Part shown: positions 16,727-25,236 of the stretch, one piece after another | Position numbering within the stretch: the stretch's first letter is position 1 | Layout of the letters: every line of letters starts with the position of its first letter | NCBI GenBank assembly: GCA_951812775.1 | Contig: OX638326.1 | Coordinates: forward strand, 3,173,391 to 3,237,390 | DNA from: an uncultured Alphaproteobacteria bacterium | Lineage (GTDB): Bacteria > Pseudomonadota > Alphaproteobacteria > MPNO01 > UBA2964 | Length of the DNA: 64,000 bases | Direction of reading: 5' to 3' | Notes under the pieces: model-generated | What the model was told of the DNA's origin: nothing | Databases searched by the model: none | The model's input: only the letters and a program-made list of their open reading frames with translations | Position numbers and translations under genes: made by a program

Positions 16727-17674
16727 CTATTTTTTAAGTAGTGCTCTCCAAGCTGTCGTTTCACGCTTGGCACTGAATAAACCCTGTTTCTTTTTGATCT
16801 GCCTGGATAATTTTTTCAAGAATTGCGGGTCGTTTTCGGCTCGAAGCAGCAACGTTGCCAACGCTTCGGTATCTTCTGCCGGGTAATAGCCTTCATAGTC
16901 AGTACCAAGCAGCCCGACATTGCCGTCGATATGTGACGCGATTACCGGTAGCCCTGCTGCGACGGCTTCGGAAACGACATTGGCGCCGCCTTCCATGACA
17001 GAGCTCATGACCATGGCGTGGCTGGTGGCCATTTGACGCCGCACGCGCCAGCCCGGCACCTCGCCAAGAGAGATGAAGCGCGGATTTGATTTGGCTTCCT
17101 TTTTCGCTGCGGTCGCCCATTCCCGGGTATGCGCCTTGCCGAGATGGATAACGCGCAGTCCAGATTTCGGCGGCACCCGCCGGGCAGCGTAGGCAGCGCG
17201 CAACGAGTCTTTCTCATCGCGTAAATGGCCTATAACGCAAATGTCGAAAGTGCGTTTGCTCGGTTGCCGCGGCGACGGGAGCGGCGGCGCTGACTGGTAG
17301 ATGACATTCAGCTTCTTGGCGAACTTTTTAGGGATGGCCTGATGTACCAGATCATGGAGACAGACAAGGGCTGTCGCCCGTTCCATTGAGTCTAATGTTT
17401 CTTTCGGGTGGCTGTGCCGGAAGGCATAGATATCGGTGCCGGCCAGCAGCACGACCAACGGCCGGTCGGGATGATTGTCGGAAAACGTCTTGATCGATTG
17501 ATGCGAGCGCCAGGCATGCACGGCGACCATCATATCGGCATCGTCGCCATCATCCTGTTCGGCAATGGAGACCTCATGGCCGAGGTCACGGAGAATTTTC
17601 GCCCAGCGCACCGCCGTCGTGCGGTTTCCGGCACGGGATTTCCTGCCTGCCGGGGTGACCAGGCTAATTTTCAC
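16727..17674 (-). CDS. senB: SenB-like selenosugar synthase glycosyltransferase
   Basis: GT4-type glycosyltransferase of 315 residues. I recognise the layout of the family formerly numbered TIGR04348, whose characterised member SenB couples selenophosphate to a UDP-sugar in selenoneine biosynthesis. Visible: N-terminal ISLVTPAGRKSRAGNR, DMMVAVHAWRS, LAGTDIYAF, the nucleotide-sugar region SSVMEGGANVVSEA with VAAGLPVIAS, and C-terminal KKKQGLFS with TAWRALL. GTG 17674 is used. SelD is encoded just beyond one intervening gene, which fits SenB-SelD cooperation. No senA homologue is in the window, so selenoneine itself is not shown. Its start lies 22 bp after the stop of the upstream amidohydrolase gene. 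Confidence 0.78.
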   Translation of the reverse strand: MKISLVTPAGRKSRAGNRTTAVRWAKILRDLGHEVSIAEQDDGDDADMMVAVHAWRSHQSIKTFSDNHPDRPLVVLLAGTDIYAFRHSHPKETLDSMERATALVCLHDLVHQAIPKKFAKKLNVIYQSAPPLPSPRQPSKRTFDICVIGHLRDEKDSLRAAYAARRVPPKSGLRVIHLGKAHTREWATAAKKEAKSNPRFISLGEVPGWRVRRQMATSHAMVMSSVMEGGANVVSEAVAAGLPVIASHIDGNVGLLGTDYEGYYPAEDTEALATLLLRAENDPQFLKKLSRQIKKKQGLFSAKRETTAWRALLKK

Positions 17675-17696
17675 CGGTGTTGCTCAATGCGCTGGA

Positions 17697-18947
17697 TTAC
17701 TCGGGCAAGATGGAGGCATCGGCATCGAAATATTCACCGGCGCGGATACAGAATGCCGGTCGCAGGCGGCGGTCGGTTTTGACCTGAACATTGCTATTAT
17801 CGTGCAATGTCCATTCGCCGGTTTCGTCATACAGAACGGAGATGTCAGCGGTCCGACCGACTCCTAGGGTACCAAGCTCGTCACCCATACCGATCATGTC
17901 CGCGCAATGAGTGGACACCATGGGGATGATCTCTTCCATGGCAACCCCCATGGCGATCAGCTCGGTCATCGCATGACACATGCTGAACCGGGCCTGTCCG
18001 GCGAACAGATGCATCTCGTCGTCCGGATGGTCATCGGGCGTCCCTGCTTCGGCGGGAACATGCGTGTTGTAGCCATGCATATCAGCCCCGACCGTCGTGG
18101 GCAGCACCCCGGCATCCAGTACCGCACGCGCCATGTCGAAACTGAAATGCGAGCCATGACCGATATCGATCAGCACACCCTTGTCGATAGCTTCGTTGAC
18201 GATGGGGTGCAGCTTACCTTCCTTGTTCACAAACCCGCCCGGGTGACGCGTAAAGGGGTGCGCCAAAATATCGCCTTCCTCGATCAGAGCGACAATCTCG
18301 GGCAGCCGTGCATCCATATCGACATCGACGCCGCCTTCGGTCGGCCACAACTCGCCAAGATGGATGTAAACCGGAATACCGGCGTCGCGCGACGCGTCTT
18401 TTGCCATTTTTAACGTGTCCAAGCCCCAGCGGGAGATACCGCCCGGTTCGGCATGGGCCTTAATCCCTTTCACGATGTCGGTATTTGCGGCCGCGGCTTT
18501 GGCGCAGGCGGCGACATCAATGCCGCCGGGACCGTAAAGATAGGGGTAGTAATGTCCTTCCAGCCCGCCGACCGTGTAGATCGAAATAAAGGCCAGTACA
18601 TTTGTCTTGGCGGGTTTGGCGATGAAATTACGGAAACCCGGAAAGGTCATGCAACTCGGCCCGCCCTGATCGATCACGGTTGTGACGCCTGACCGCACGC
18701 CGACCAGATCCGGATTCATACCGAACCGTCCGCTGACATGTTCAAAGACATGGGCGTGGGTGTCGATCATGCCGGGAATAACCAACTTGCCAGCAGCATC
18801 AATGGTCTCGGCGCCATTCGCCTCGAGGTTTTTGCCGACCGCGGCGATCTTGCCATCCTTCACGCCAACGTCGTTCGGGCCGTCGATATTGTTTGCCGGA
18901 TCGATTACCCGCCCGCCGGTAATGATAATATCCAACTGGTTTGCCAT
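17697..18947 (-). CDS. Cyclic amidohydrolase / deacetylase-type metallohydrolase
   Basis: Amidohydrolase-superfamily enzyme (TIM barrel, metal-dependent hydrolysis of C-N bonds). The start at 18947 is preferred to the longer frame from 18986 because GGAGG lies just upstream and homology begins at MANQLDIIITGG. Visible: GKLVIPGMIDTHAHV (HxH metal pair), a KGIKAHAEPGG segment, YIHLGE, ILAHPFTRHPGG, DIGHGSHFSF and the late Asp in TVGADMHGY. The product has 416 residues. The substrate is unknown. Dihydroorotase-like or deacetylase activity is possible, and nearby genes suggest an amide or cyclic ureide. It is divergent from the Mo-hydroxylase gene at 19047 and probably cotranscribed with senB downstream. 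Confidence 0.82.
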   Translation of the reverse strand: MANQLDIIITGGRVIDPANNIDGPNDVGVKDGKIAAVGKNLEANGAETIDAAGKLVIPGMIDTHAHVFEHVSGRFGMNPDLVGVRSGVTTVIDQGGPSCMTFPGFRNFIAKPAKTNVLAFISIYTVGGLEGHYYPYLYGPGGIDVAACAKAAAANTDIVKGIKAHAEPGGISRWGLDTLKMAKDASRDAGIPVYIHLGELWPTEGGVDVDMDARLPEIVALIEEGDILAHPFTRHPGGFVNKEGKLHPIVNEAIDKGVLIDIGHGSHFSFDMARAVLDAGVLPTTVGADMHGYNTHVPAEAGTPDDHPDDEMHLFAGQARFSMCHAMTELIAMGVAMEEIIPMVSTHCADMIGMGDELGTLGVGRTADISVLYDETGEWTLHDNSNVQVKTDRRLRPAFCIRAGEYFDADASILPE

Positions 18948-19046
18948 TTGCGCCTCCACGCGGTGCCCTGCACTCAATGATGACAAGGGGTTCCTGTGCG
19001 CCGATAATGGCCCTGAGAGCGACGACGATCAACTGTGATCAAACAA

Positions 19047-21410
19047 ATGGATGGTTCTATGAAACCAGTCGCGTCAGGCGGTATCCGTAAATCGGTGCTG
19101 CGCAAGGAGGACGAGCGCTATCTGCGAGGGCGTGGTGAGTTTGTTGCCGACATCAAACGCTTTGGCATGCGCGAGATCGCGTTTGTCCGCAGTCCCGTGG
19201 CGCATGGTCGTAACGTGCGGGTTACCAAACCGGCTGGTAACGAAAAAGATATTTTCGTTGCCGGTGACCTGACGGGTGTTTCTCCGATCCGTGCTGACTC
19301 GGGATTGGCAGGATTCAAATCGTCGCTACAGCCGATCCTGGCGGATGAGAAGGTACGGCATGTCGGTGAGCTGATCGCAGCCTGTGTTGCGGACACGCGC
19401 GGCGAGGCTGAAGATATGGTCAGCCAGGTCGAGGTGGACATCGACGCCTTGCTGGTTGTCTCTGACATGCTGCAGGCACGAGAAGCAGATGCGCCGCTGG
19501 TTCATGAAGAATGGGGCGACAACGTTTTCCTTGAGACCTTTGTCGAGGCAGACACCGATATTGAGATGTTAAAATCCAAAGCAGCGGCCTTGGTGACGCG
19601 GACATTTCGCACGGCCCGCCAGTCAATGGCGCCAATTGAAGGTCGTGGCGTGGTGGCGGAGTGGGATCGGCGGCTGGAACTTCTCACACTGACCAGCTCT
19701 ACCCAAATGCCGCATATCGTTCGCACCGGGCTTGCCGAATGCCTTGGTCTGGATGAAAGGCAGGTCCGAATCGTTGCCCCAGATGTTGGCGGCGGGTTTG
19801 GCTATAAGGGTATCCTTCTTGCCGAGGAGGTTGCCCTGTCCTGGATTGCGATCCATACCGGCCAGCCGGTGTGCTGGATTGAGGATCGCCGTGAGCAGCT
19901 GAGCGCCAATGCCAACTGCCGTGAACATTACTATGAAATCACCGCCTATGCGGCGGAAGACGGTAAGCTTCTGGCCGTTGAATGCGAGGCAACTGTCGAT
20001 GCCGGCGCCTACTCAGCCTATCCGTTTTCCGCCTGCCTAGAGGCGGCACAGATCGCCAGCATTCTGCCGGGCCCGTACGACCTTCCCGGATTTCGGTGCC
20101 GGACATGGTCGTCAGCAACCAACAAACCACCGATCCTGCCCTATCGTGGTGTGGCCCGAACCGGTGTTTGTTTTGCATTGGAGAGTTTGATCGATCCCCT
20201 GGCGCGGCAGCTCGGGATTGAACCGCATGACATGCGCGTGAAGAACCTACCCCGACCGGAACAGATGCCGTTTACCAATGTCACCAACAAGCTATTCGAT
20301 TCCGGGGACTATCCCGAATGTATGGCGCGTGCCGCAACGGCAATCGATGTGCCATCGGTGCGGGCCCGTCAGGAACAAGGCGAAGATGACGGTCGCCGGA
20401 TTGGCGTCGGGTTCTCGATTTTCTGTGAGCAGGCCGCGCATGGCACGTCAGTCTATTCCGGCTGGGGTATTCCCATGGTGCCGGGGTTTGAACAGGCGGC
20501 AATCCGGTTGACGCCGGATGGCGGGCTTGAGGTCAGGGTGGGGGTACAGTCCCATGGTCAGAGTCTGGAAACGACGTTGGCACAGGTTGCAGCTGAAATC
20601 CTAACGATCGACACCGATGTCATAAAAATCGTCCATGGCGATACGGCCTATACACCCTATTCGACCGGGACCTGGGGATCACGCTGTGCCGTCATGGCAG
20701 GCGGTGCCGTGTCAGCATCCTGTACTGTGCTGGCGAAACGTGTTCTCGCGATTGGGGCACATCTATTGCAGGCAGAGATTGAAGAGGTTTCGCTTTTCGA
20801 AGGTGAAGTACGGTCTTCATCCGGCGCAATTGCGATCAGCGATATAGCGCGGACCTGGTACAAGGCTCCACAGGATTTGCCCCCCGCGCTGGCAGCTGAC
20901 GCGCTCGAAGTTACCGAAGGCTACAGACCTGATCCAGACAGCGGTACATTTTCCTATGCCGCGCATGGCTGTGTCGTGGCGGTGGATTCAGAAATCGGTG
21001 GTGTCGAAATTCTGGATTATGTAATCGTCGAAGATGGCGGGGTTCTGATCAATCCAATGGTGGTTGATGGACAGGTTTATGGCGGCACCGCACAGGGTAT
21101 TGGGACGGCCCTGTTCGAAGAAATGCCCTATGACGAATATGGTCAGCCGATGGCGAATACGCTGGCTGAGTATCTGTTGCCGAGTGCGTGCGAGATGCCG
21201 CATGTGAGGATAGATCATATGGAATCACCGTCTCCGTTCTCTGCGTTTGGCCAGAAGGGGCTTGGGGAAGGGGGCGCAATCGGACCACCTGCGGCAATTG
21301 CCAATGCGATCAATGATGCATTCAAGGACATTGGTTTGGTGGTGGATCGGTTGCCCGTTTCCCCGGGCAGATTGTTTGACCTTATTCGTAAAGCAGAGGC
21401 AGAAAATTGA
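19047..21410 (+). CDS. Xanthine dehydrogenase/CoxL-like molybdenum hydroxylase large subunit
   Basis: Molybdopterin-cytosine-dinucleotide-binding large subunit that hydroxylates a carbon next to nitrogen or a similar substrate. Visible: the amino-terminal VLRKEDERYLRGRGEF, APDVGGGFGYKG, a VQSHGQSLETTLAQV segment, and the active-site Glu in GLGEGGAIGPP near the C-terminus. About 787 residues, normal for the family. No 2Fe-2S or FAD subunit is encoded next to it, so it must borrow partners. The only such gene in the window is the fused one at 31447. Start 19047 or 19059 is plausible, since 19035 has no good ribosome site. It overlaps the following DUF1116 gene. Confidence 0.85.
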   Translation: MDGSMKPVASGGIRKSVLRKEDERYLRGRGEFVADIKRFGMREIAFVRSPVAHGRNVRVTKPAGNEKDIFVAGDLTGVSPIRADSGLAGFKSSLQPILADEKVRHVGELIAACVADTRGEAEDMVSQVEVDIDALLVVSDMLQAREADAPLVHEEWGDNVFLETFVEADTDIEMLKSKAAALVTRTFRTARQSMAPIEGRGVVAEWDRRLELLTLTSSTQMPHIVRTGLAECLGLDERQVRIVAPDVGGGFGYKGILLAEEVALSWIAIHTGQPVCWIEDRREQLSANANCREHYYEITAYAAEDGKLLAVECEATVDAGAYSAYPFSACLEAAQIASILPGPYDLPGFRCRTWSSATNKPPILPYRGVARTGVCFALESLIDPLARQLGIEPHDMRVKNLPRPEQMPFTNVTNKLFDSGDYPECMARAATAIDVPSVRARQEQGEDDGRRIGVGFSIFCEQAAHGTSVYSGWGIPMVPGFEQAAIRLTPDGGLEVRVGVQSHGQSLETTLAQVAAEILTIDTDVIKIVHGDTAYTPYSTGTWGSRCAVMAGGAVSASCTVLAKRVLAIGAHLLQAEIEEVSLFEGEVRSSSGAIAISDIARTWYKAPQDLPPALAADALEVTEGYRPDPDSGTFSYAAHGCVVAVDSEIGGVEILDYVIVEDGGVLINPMVVDGQVYGGTAQGIGTALFEEMPYDEYGQPMANTLAEYLLPSACEMPHVRIDHMESPSPFSAFGQKGLGEGGAIGPPAAIANAINDAFKDIGLVVDRLPVSPGRLFDLIRKAEAEN

Positions 21411-22603
21411 CTCAGGTTGACATGTCCGCTGTCGAAAAACTATTGGCTGTTGTGCCCGCCTGGCGACGCGTTACGACCGCGGCGGAGGCATTCAATCAGC
21501 CCGATCATACGTTGTTGCATTGTGGCCCACCGGCAGAATCTGGCAAATCTCTTGTCACTCCGATTCTCAACTCGGCGGCTGTGGCCTGTGTCTATGAGGG
21601 CTGGGCCTCAACGCTGGAAGAAGCCGACCGGCTGATTGCTTCCGGGGGCATCACCTTTGAACCCGCTCAGGATCGCAATGTTGCGACCCCGATGGCGGCA
21701 GTTGTTTCGCCGTCGATGAAGCTGACAGAATTTACTGATTTGAATGACCCAAGTCGTTTCGCCCGGGCGCCGCTGAATGGGGGTGGTACTGGAGCAGACC
21801 CGGTACCGCGTTATGGATATAAGAGCCAGGCAGCACTCGATTTTCTGAAATTTCTTAATGATGAGGTCGGCACGTCCCTTGCCGCCGTACCTGATAACTC
21901 GCCAATTGAGTGGTTACCAATAATCGATGAGGCGTTAACGCGTGGCGACGATGGTCATCTCCGCCATCAAGAAGCGCACAAGATACTGGTTGCCATTATA
22001 CGCGAACGCCTTGGTGCCGAATTCGGTGGTTCGAACAGCGATAGCTTCATTGAAAAATGGCCGTTCTTTCATCTCAATTTCTGGATGGCCGCGTCCAAGC
22101 TCATTCTGTCAGCCGCCGCGGGAACCAAAGGCAGTGGCGTCATTACGGCGTTTGGCGGCAATGGCGATGAGTTTGGGTTGCAAATCGCCGGGCTACCGGG
22201 GCAGTGGTTTACCTGTCCCGCCAGTCCGCCTCTCGGCAATATCCGGGAACCCCATACAATTGAGACCTGCGTCGGCGCCTTCGGTGATAGCGCGGTTGCG
22301 GAAGGTCTGGGGCTCGGGGCAATGGCGCAAAGTTATTGTCCTGATATGCAGGGACTGCATTCGGGATATACACCAGATGACATATTTGACTTGCCGGCAA
22401 AACTTTTGTTGGCGGAGCATCCGAAAATGCCGAAGAGCGGGGCCCGGGTCGGATTGTCTGCTCAGGCGATTGTTGAAACTAACATGACGCCGGTTGTTGA
22501 ACTCGGTATCGCGGATAAAAATGGTATCCATGGTGGTTTGGGGGCTGGTATCTATCGGCCACCCATTGCGCCCTTTGCCGCAGCATGTGAGGCGTTAGGT
22601 TAA
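21407..22603 (+). CDS. DUF1116 protein, AllG (YlbE) paralogue
   Basis: Related to AllG, a subunit of the oxamate carbamoyltransferase AllFGH. It shares with the paralogue at 43774-45024 an early LLHCGPP (ILHAGPP there), VYEGWAS (VFEGWAS), an acidic helix plus SGGITFEP, and a C-terminal pattern ending in GAGIYRPPIAPF (GAGVVRAPMACF). Divergence is high and the central region is reduced. No AllF, AllH or carbamate kinase gene is adjacent. Instead it overlaps the Mo-hydroxylase large subunit by 4 bp (TTG start at 21407, with ATG 21422 as an alternative). It may serve a different carbamoyl- or acyl-transfer step for the product of that hydroxylase. This is inference. Confidence 0.75.
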   Translation: MTQVDMSAVEKLLAVVPAWRRVTTAAEAFNQPDHTLLHCGPPAESGKSLVTPILNSAAVACVYEGWASTLEEADRLIASGGITFEPAQDRNVATPMAAVVSPSMKLTEFTDLNDPSRFARAPLNGGGTGADPVPRYGYKSQAALDFLKFLNDEVGTSLAAVPDNSPIEWLPIIDEALTRGDDGHLRHQEAHKILVAIIRERLGAEFGGSNSDSFIEKWPFFHLNFWMAASKLILSAAAGTKGSGVITAFGGNGDEFGLQIAGLPGQWFTCPASPPLGNIREPHTIETCVGAFGDSAVAEGLGLGAMAQSYCPDMQGLHSGYTPDDIFDLPAKLLLAEHPKMPKSGARVGLSAQAIVETNMTPVVELGIADKNGIHGGLGAGIYRPPIAPFAAACEALG

Positions 22604-22606
22604 ATT

Positions 22607-24346
22607 ATGGAAATGCATGCCCTCGATTTGCGTGAGCTGATCGTTTTTCTGGTTGCCGCCGGAATTATCGTTCCAGTTGCGCATCGTCTGAAGGTAAGTC
22701 CGGTTTTGGGATTCCTGATTGTCGGGCTGTTTATTGGTCCCTACGGTCTGGCACAATTTACCGATGTTCTGCCCTGGCTTTCCTATGCTGTGATTGCCGA
22801 CGTCAAGAATGTTCAGGCATTGGCGGAACTCGGTATCGTCTTTCTGTTGTTTATGATTGGCCTCGAGCTTTCGGTGTCGCGCTTATGGTCGATGAAACGC
22901 CTGGTCTTTGGTCTCGGCGGAGCCCAGGTCATTCTCACCAGTATAGTCATCGCAGCCATCGCGATGCTGTTTGACAACACGTTGCCGGTATCGGTTATCC
23001 TCGGGGCCGGGTTTGCGCTGTCTTCCACAGCCATTGTGATGGAAGTGCTGTCTGATAACAGGCGTCTGGGTACCCGGGTAGGGCGTACCGGATTTTCAAT
23101 TCTACTGTGTCAGGATATCGCGGTGTTGCCGATCTTATTTTTGGTAACGGCGTTTACGGTTCAGAAAGATGGGTCGGTTGCCGAAGGGCTGGCACTTGCA
23201 ATTGGACAGGCCCTGATTGCCGTGGCGGCGATTTTCGTGATTGGCCGGATTGTTATCCGACCGTTATTCCGTTTTGTCGGAAATGCCGCGCGGCGCGAGA
23301 TGTTTTTAGCGCTCGTCCTTCTGGTCATTATTGGTACAGCGATGGCCATGCAGAAAGCCGGGCTTTCCATGGCTCTTGGGGCATTTCTTGCAGGTCTAAT
23401 GCTTGCGGAAACAGAATTTAGCCACGAGATCAAGGTCGATATCGAACCCTTTAAAGGTTTGTTGCTGGGTCTTTTCTTTATTTCGATTGGTATGTCGGTT
23501 GATCTGGCACGGGTTGTTGCTGCACCGTTATTGTTGTGCAGTGCCGTCGTCGGGTTGTTCCTGCTCAAAGGCGCGGTTCTGTACGGGCTTCTGCGTTTAT
23601 TCCGGGAGCCTCGAGCGGCGTCGTTTGAAATTTCCCTGCTCTTGGGGCAGGGCGGGGAATTCGCCTTTGTCGTTCTAGCTCTCGCGGTGGCAGGTGGGCT
23701 CCTGCCGACCGATACAGCACAGTTCATGATCGTTGTGGCAGCACTGACCATGATGGCTACCCCCCCAGTTGCGCAACTGGCACGTCGTCTGGGCCGCATT
23801 ATCGAAGCCAAGGACGTGCAGGAAAGTGAGTCCATTCATGACGTCCCTGAAGATATTTCAGGGCACGTCATTATTGTCGGGTATGGCCGGGTCGGTCAGT
23901 TTCTGGGCTCAGTTTTGGAAGCACAACGACAGTTTCACATTGGCGTTGATATTGACGCGTCGCTGATTGCCCGGTTCCGCAAAGACGGGGGCAGCATTTA
24001 TTTTGGCGATGCGAGCAAACCGGACATGCTTCGTAAACTGGGTATCGAGAACGCTGCGGGACTGGTTGTGACGATGGATGCGCCGCAAGCCGCGCAGCAT
24101 GTTGTCTCAACCGCACGACGGCATTGGCCTGATTTGATGATCTATGCAAGGGCACGCGATGTTGATCATGCCACACAGTTGATCAAGCTTGGCGCCGATC
24201 ACGTTGTTCCCGAAACAACCGAGGCAAGTCTTAAACTCAGTGAGATGGTTTTGACTGAAACCGGAGTGTCCGACAATGCGGCACGACATCTGATTGATGG
24301 CTTGCGGCAGGCAGAACAAGCGACGGTTGATGAAAGCCGGTCGTAG
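22607..24346 (+). CDS. Kef-type monovalent cation:proton antiporter (CPA2)
   Basis: Membrane antiporter exchanging K+ or Na+ for H+. Residues about 1-395 hold a dozen hydrophobic segments, starting with VSPVLGFLIVGLFIGP and including LCQDIAVLPILF and GAFLAGLMLAE. Residues about 415-530 form a TrkA-N/RCK nucleotide-binding domain (IIVGYGRVGQFLG, VDIDASLIARF, YFGDASKPDMLRKLG). Length 579 is typical for KefB/KefC relatives with RCK control. It starts 3 bp after the DUF1116 gene and may share its transcript, although the metabolic link is unclear. Confidence 0.92.
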   Translation: MEMHALDLRELIVFLVAAGIIVPVAHRLKVSPVLGFLIVGLFIGPYGLAQFTDVLPWLSYAVIADVKNVQALAELGIVFLLFMIGLELSVSRLWSMKRLVFGLGGAQVILTSIVIAAIAMLFDNTLPVSVILGAGFALSSTAIVMEVLSDNRRLGTRVGRTGFSILLCQDIAVLPILFLVTAFTVQKDGSVAEGLALAIGQALIAVAAIFVIGRIVIRPLFRFVGNAARREMFLALVLLVIIGTAMAMQKAGLSMALGAFLAGLMLAETEFSHEIKVDIEPFKGLLLGLFFISIGMSVDLARVVAAPLLLCSAVVGLFLLKGAVLYGLLRLFREPRAASFEISLLLGQGGEFAFVVLALAVAGGLLPTDTAQFMIVVAALTMMATPPVAQLARRLGRIIEAKDVQESESIHDVPEDISGHVIIVGYGRVGQFLGSVLEAQRQFHIGVDIDASLIARFRKDGGSIYFGDASKPDMLRKLGIENAAGLVVTMDAPQAAQHVVSTARRHWPDLMIYARARDVDHATQLIKLGADHVVPETTEASLKLSEMVLTETGVSDNAARHLIDGLRQAEQATVDESRS

Positions 24347-24510
24347 CCTTTTTCCGGTATAAGTCGCTTGGTCGGCCGGCTGATTTGATTCGCGCTTCGG
24401 CGTTATTCCAAAACATCAGCTATCTACCGGAAAACCTGCAGTTATCCTGAAATGTAAACACTTCGTTAACCATTGGTTGCAACAGTCCAAAATTCGAATT
24501 TGTATTACTT

Positions 24511-25140
24511 TTGAAGGAATTTTCTGGTGGGTTTAAATCGGTTTATAAAGGCCCTGTATTTGCTGTCCAAAAGGTGCCGATCCGCCATGGTGCGCTTGGC
24601 GGAAAAATTGTCAGCCATTTTGAGCAGGGTAGAGCGGCAGCCGGATTGGCAAGTAAAATTTTGTCCGGCGTTCCCTCCGGGTCATTGCGAGTGGTCGATA
24701 AAAGCCCGAATTTGTTCCTCTTCGACCATAATGAACTAGAGCGGTTTAATCTCAAAAAAGCCGCTTTGCCCAGCGGCGCTAAAATATTAAATGCGCCGGT
24801 AACGATCCTTGATGAATATGCGCATTGGGTTGTCGGTGGCATTCTGGTTTTTGTCCTGCAGCTGGGCCTGATTTTGGTGTTGTTCAATACCATGCGCCAG
24901 CGCCGACTGGCAGAAATGTCCCTGCGGGAAAGTGATTTCAGGTTCATGGCGTTTTTCGATAATTCACCTTCCATCATGTATATGAAGGATCTTCAACATC
25001 GCTTTATGAATATGCTTTTCCGGCGGAACGTCGATGACGGGGATACGATAGCTATGCCGTTAACAGAAAAAGCGGAAGAACAGCTCAATGATTTGATGGG
25101 CGATATAGACGGATTGCTGGACGGGACAAACTCGAAATAA
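24511..25140 (+). pseudogene. Remnant of a membrane sensor (binding protein-like domain, TM, PAS start)
   Basis: The frame begins mid-domain and has only a weak TTG start. Residues about 12-85 resemble the end of an ABC-type periplasmic binding domain used as an input module (GKIVSHFEQGRAAAGLA, then LFLFDHNELERF). A membrane helix follows (WVVGGILVFVLQLGLILVLF) and then the start of a PAS domain (FRFMAFFDNSPSIMYMKD). After that the sequence loses PAS character and stops, with no kinase or cyclase output. Similar layouts head hybrid histidine kinases and diguanylate cyclases. Both ends appear lost, so I call it a decayed gene. The 160 bp before it shows no coding signal. Confidence 0.6.
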
Positions 25141-25236
25141 ACGTTCGACAATCGGTGTCGCCGCCGATGACAGCGACAAAAGCCTCCGCTACTCTCTTTT
25201 CTCAGTGATTTTACTGACGAGTACAAAGAGAGCGTT

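Noticed and set aside
17408-17867. Plus-strand open frames opposite senB and the amidohydrolase
   Set aside because: They are antisense shadows with no motifs and lie across a well-supported operon.
18945-18986. Longer start for the amidohydrolase
   Set aside because: The extension has no homology and the GGAGG lies directly before the inner ATG.
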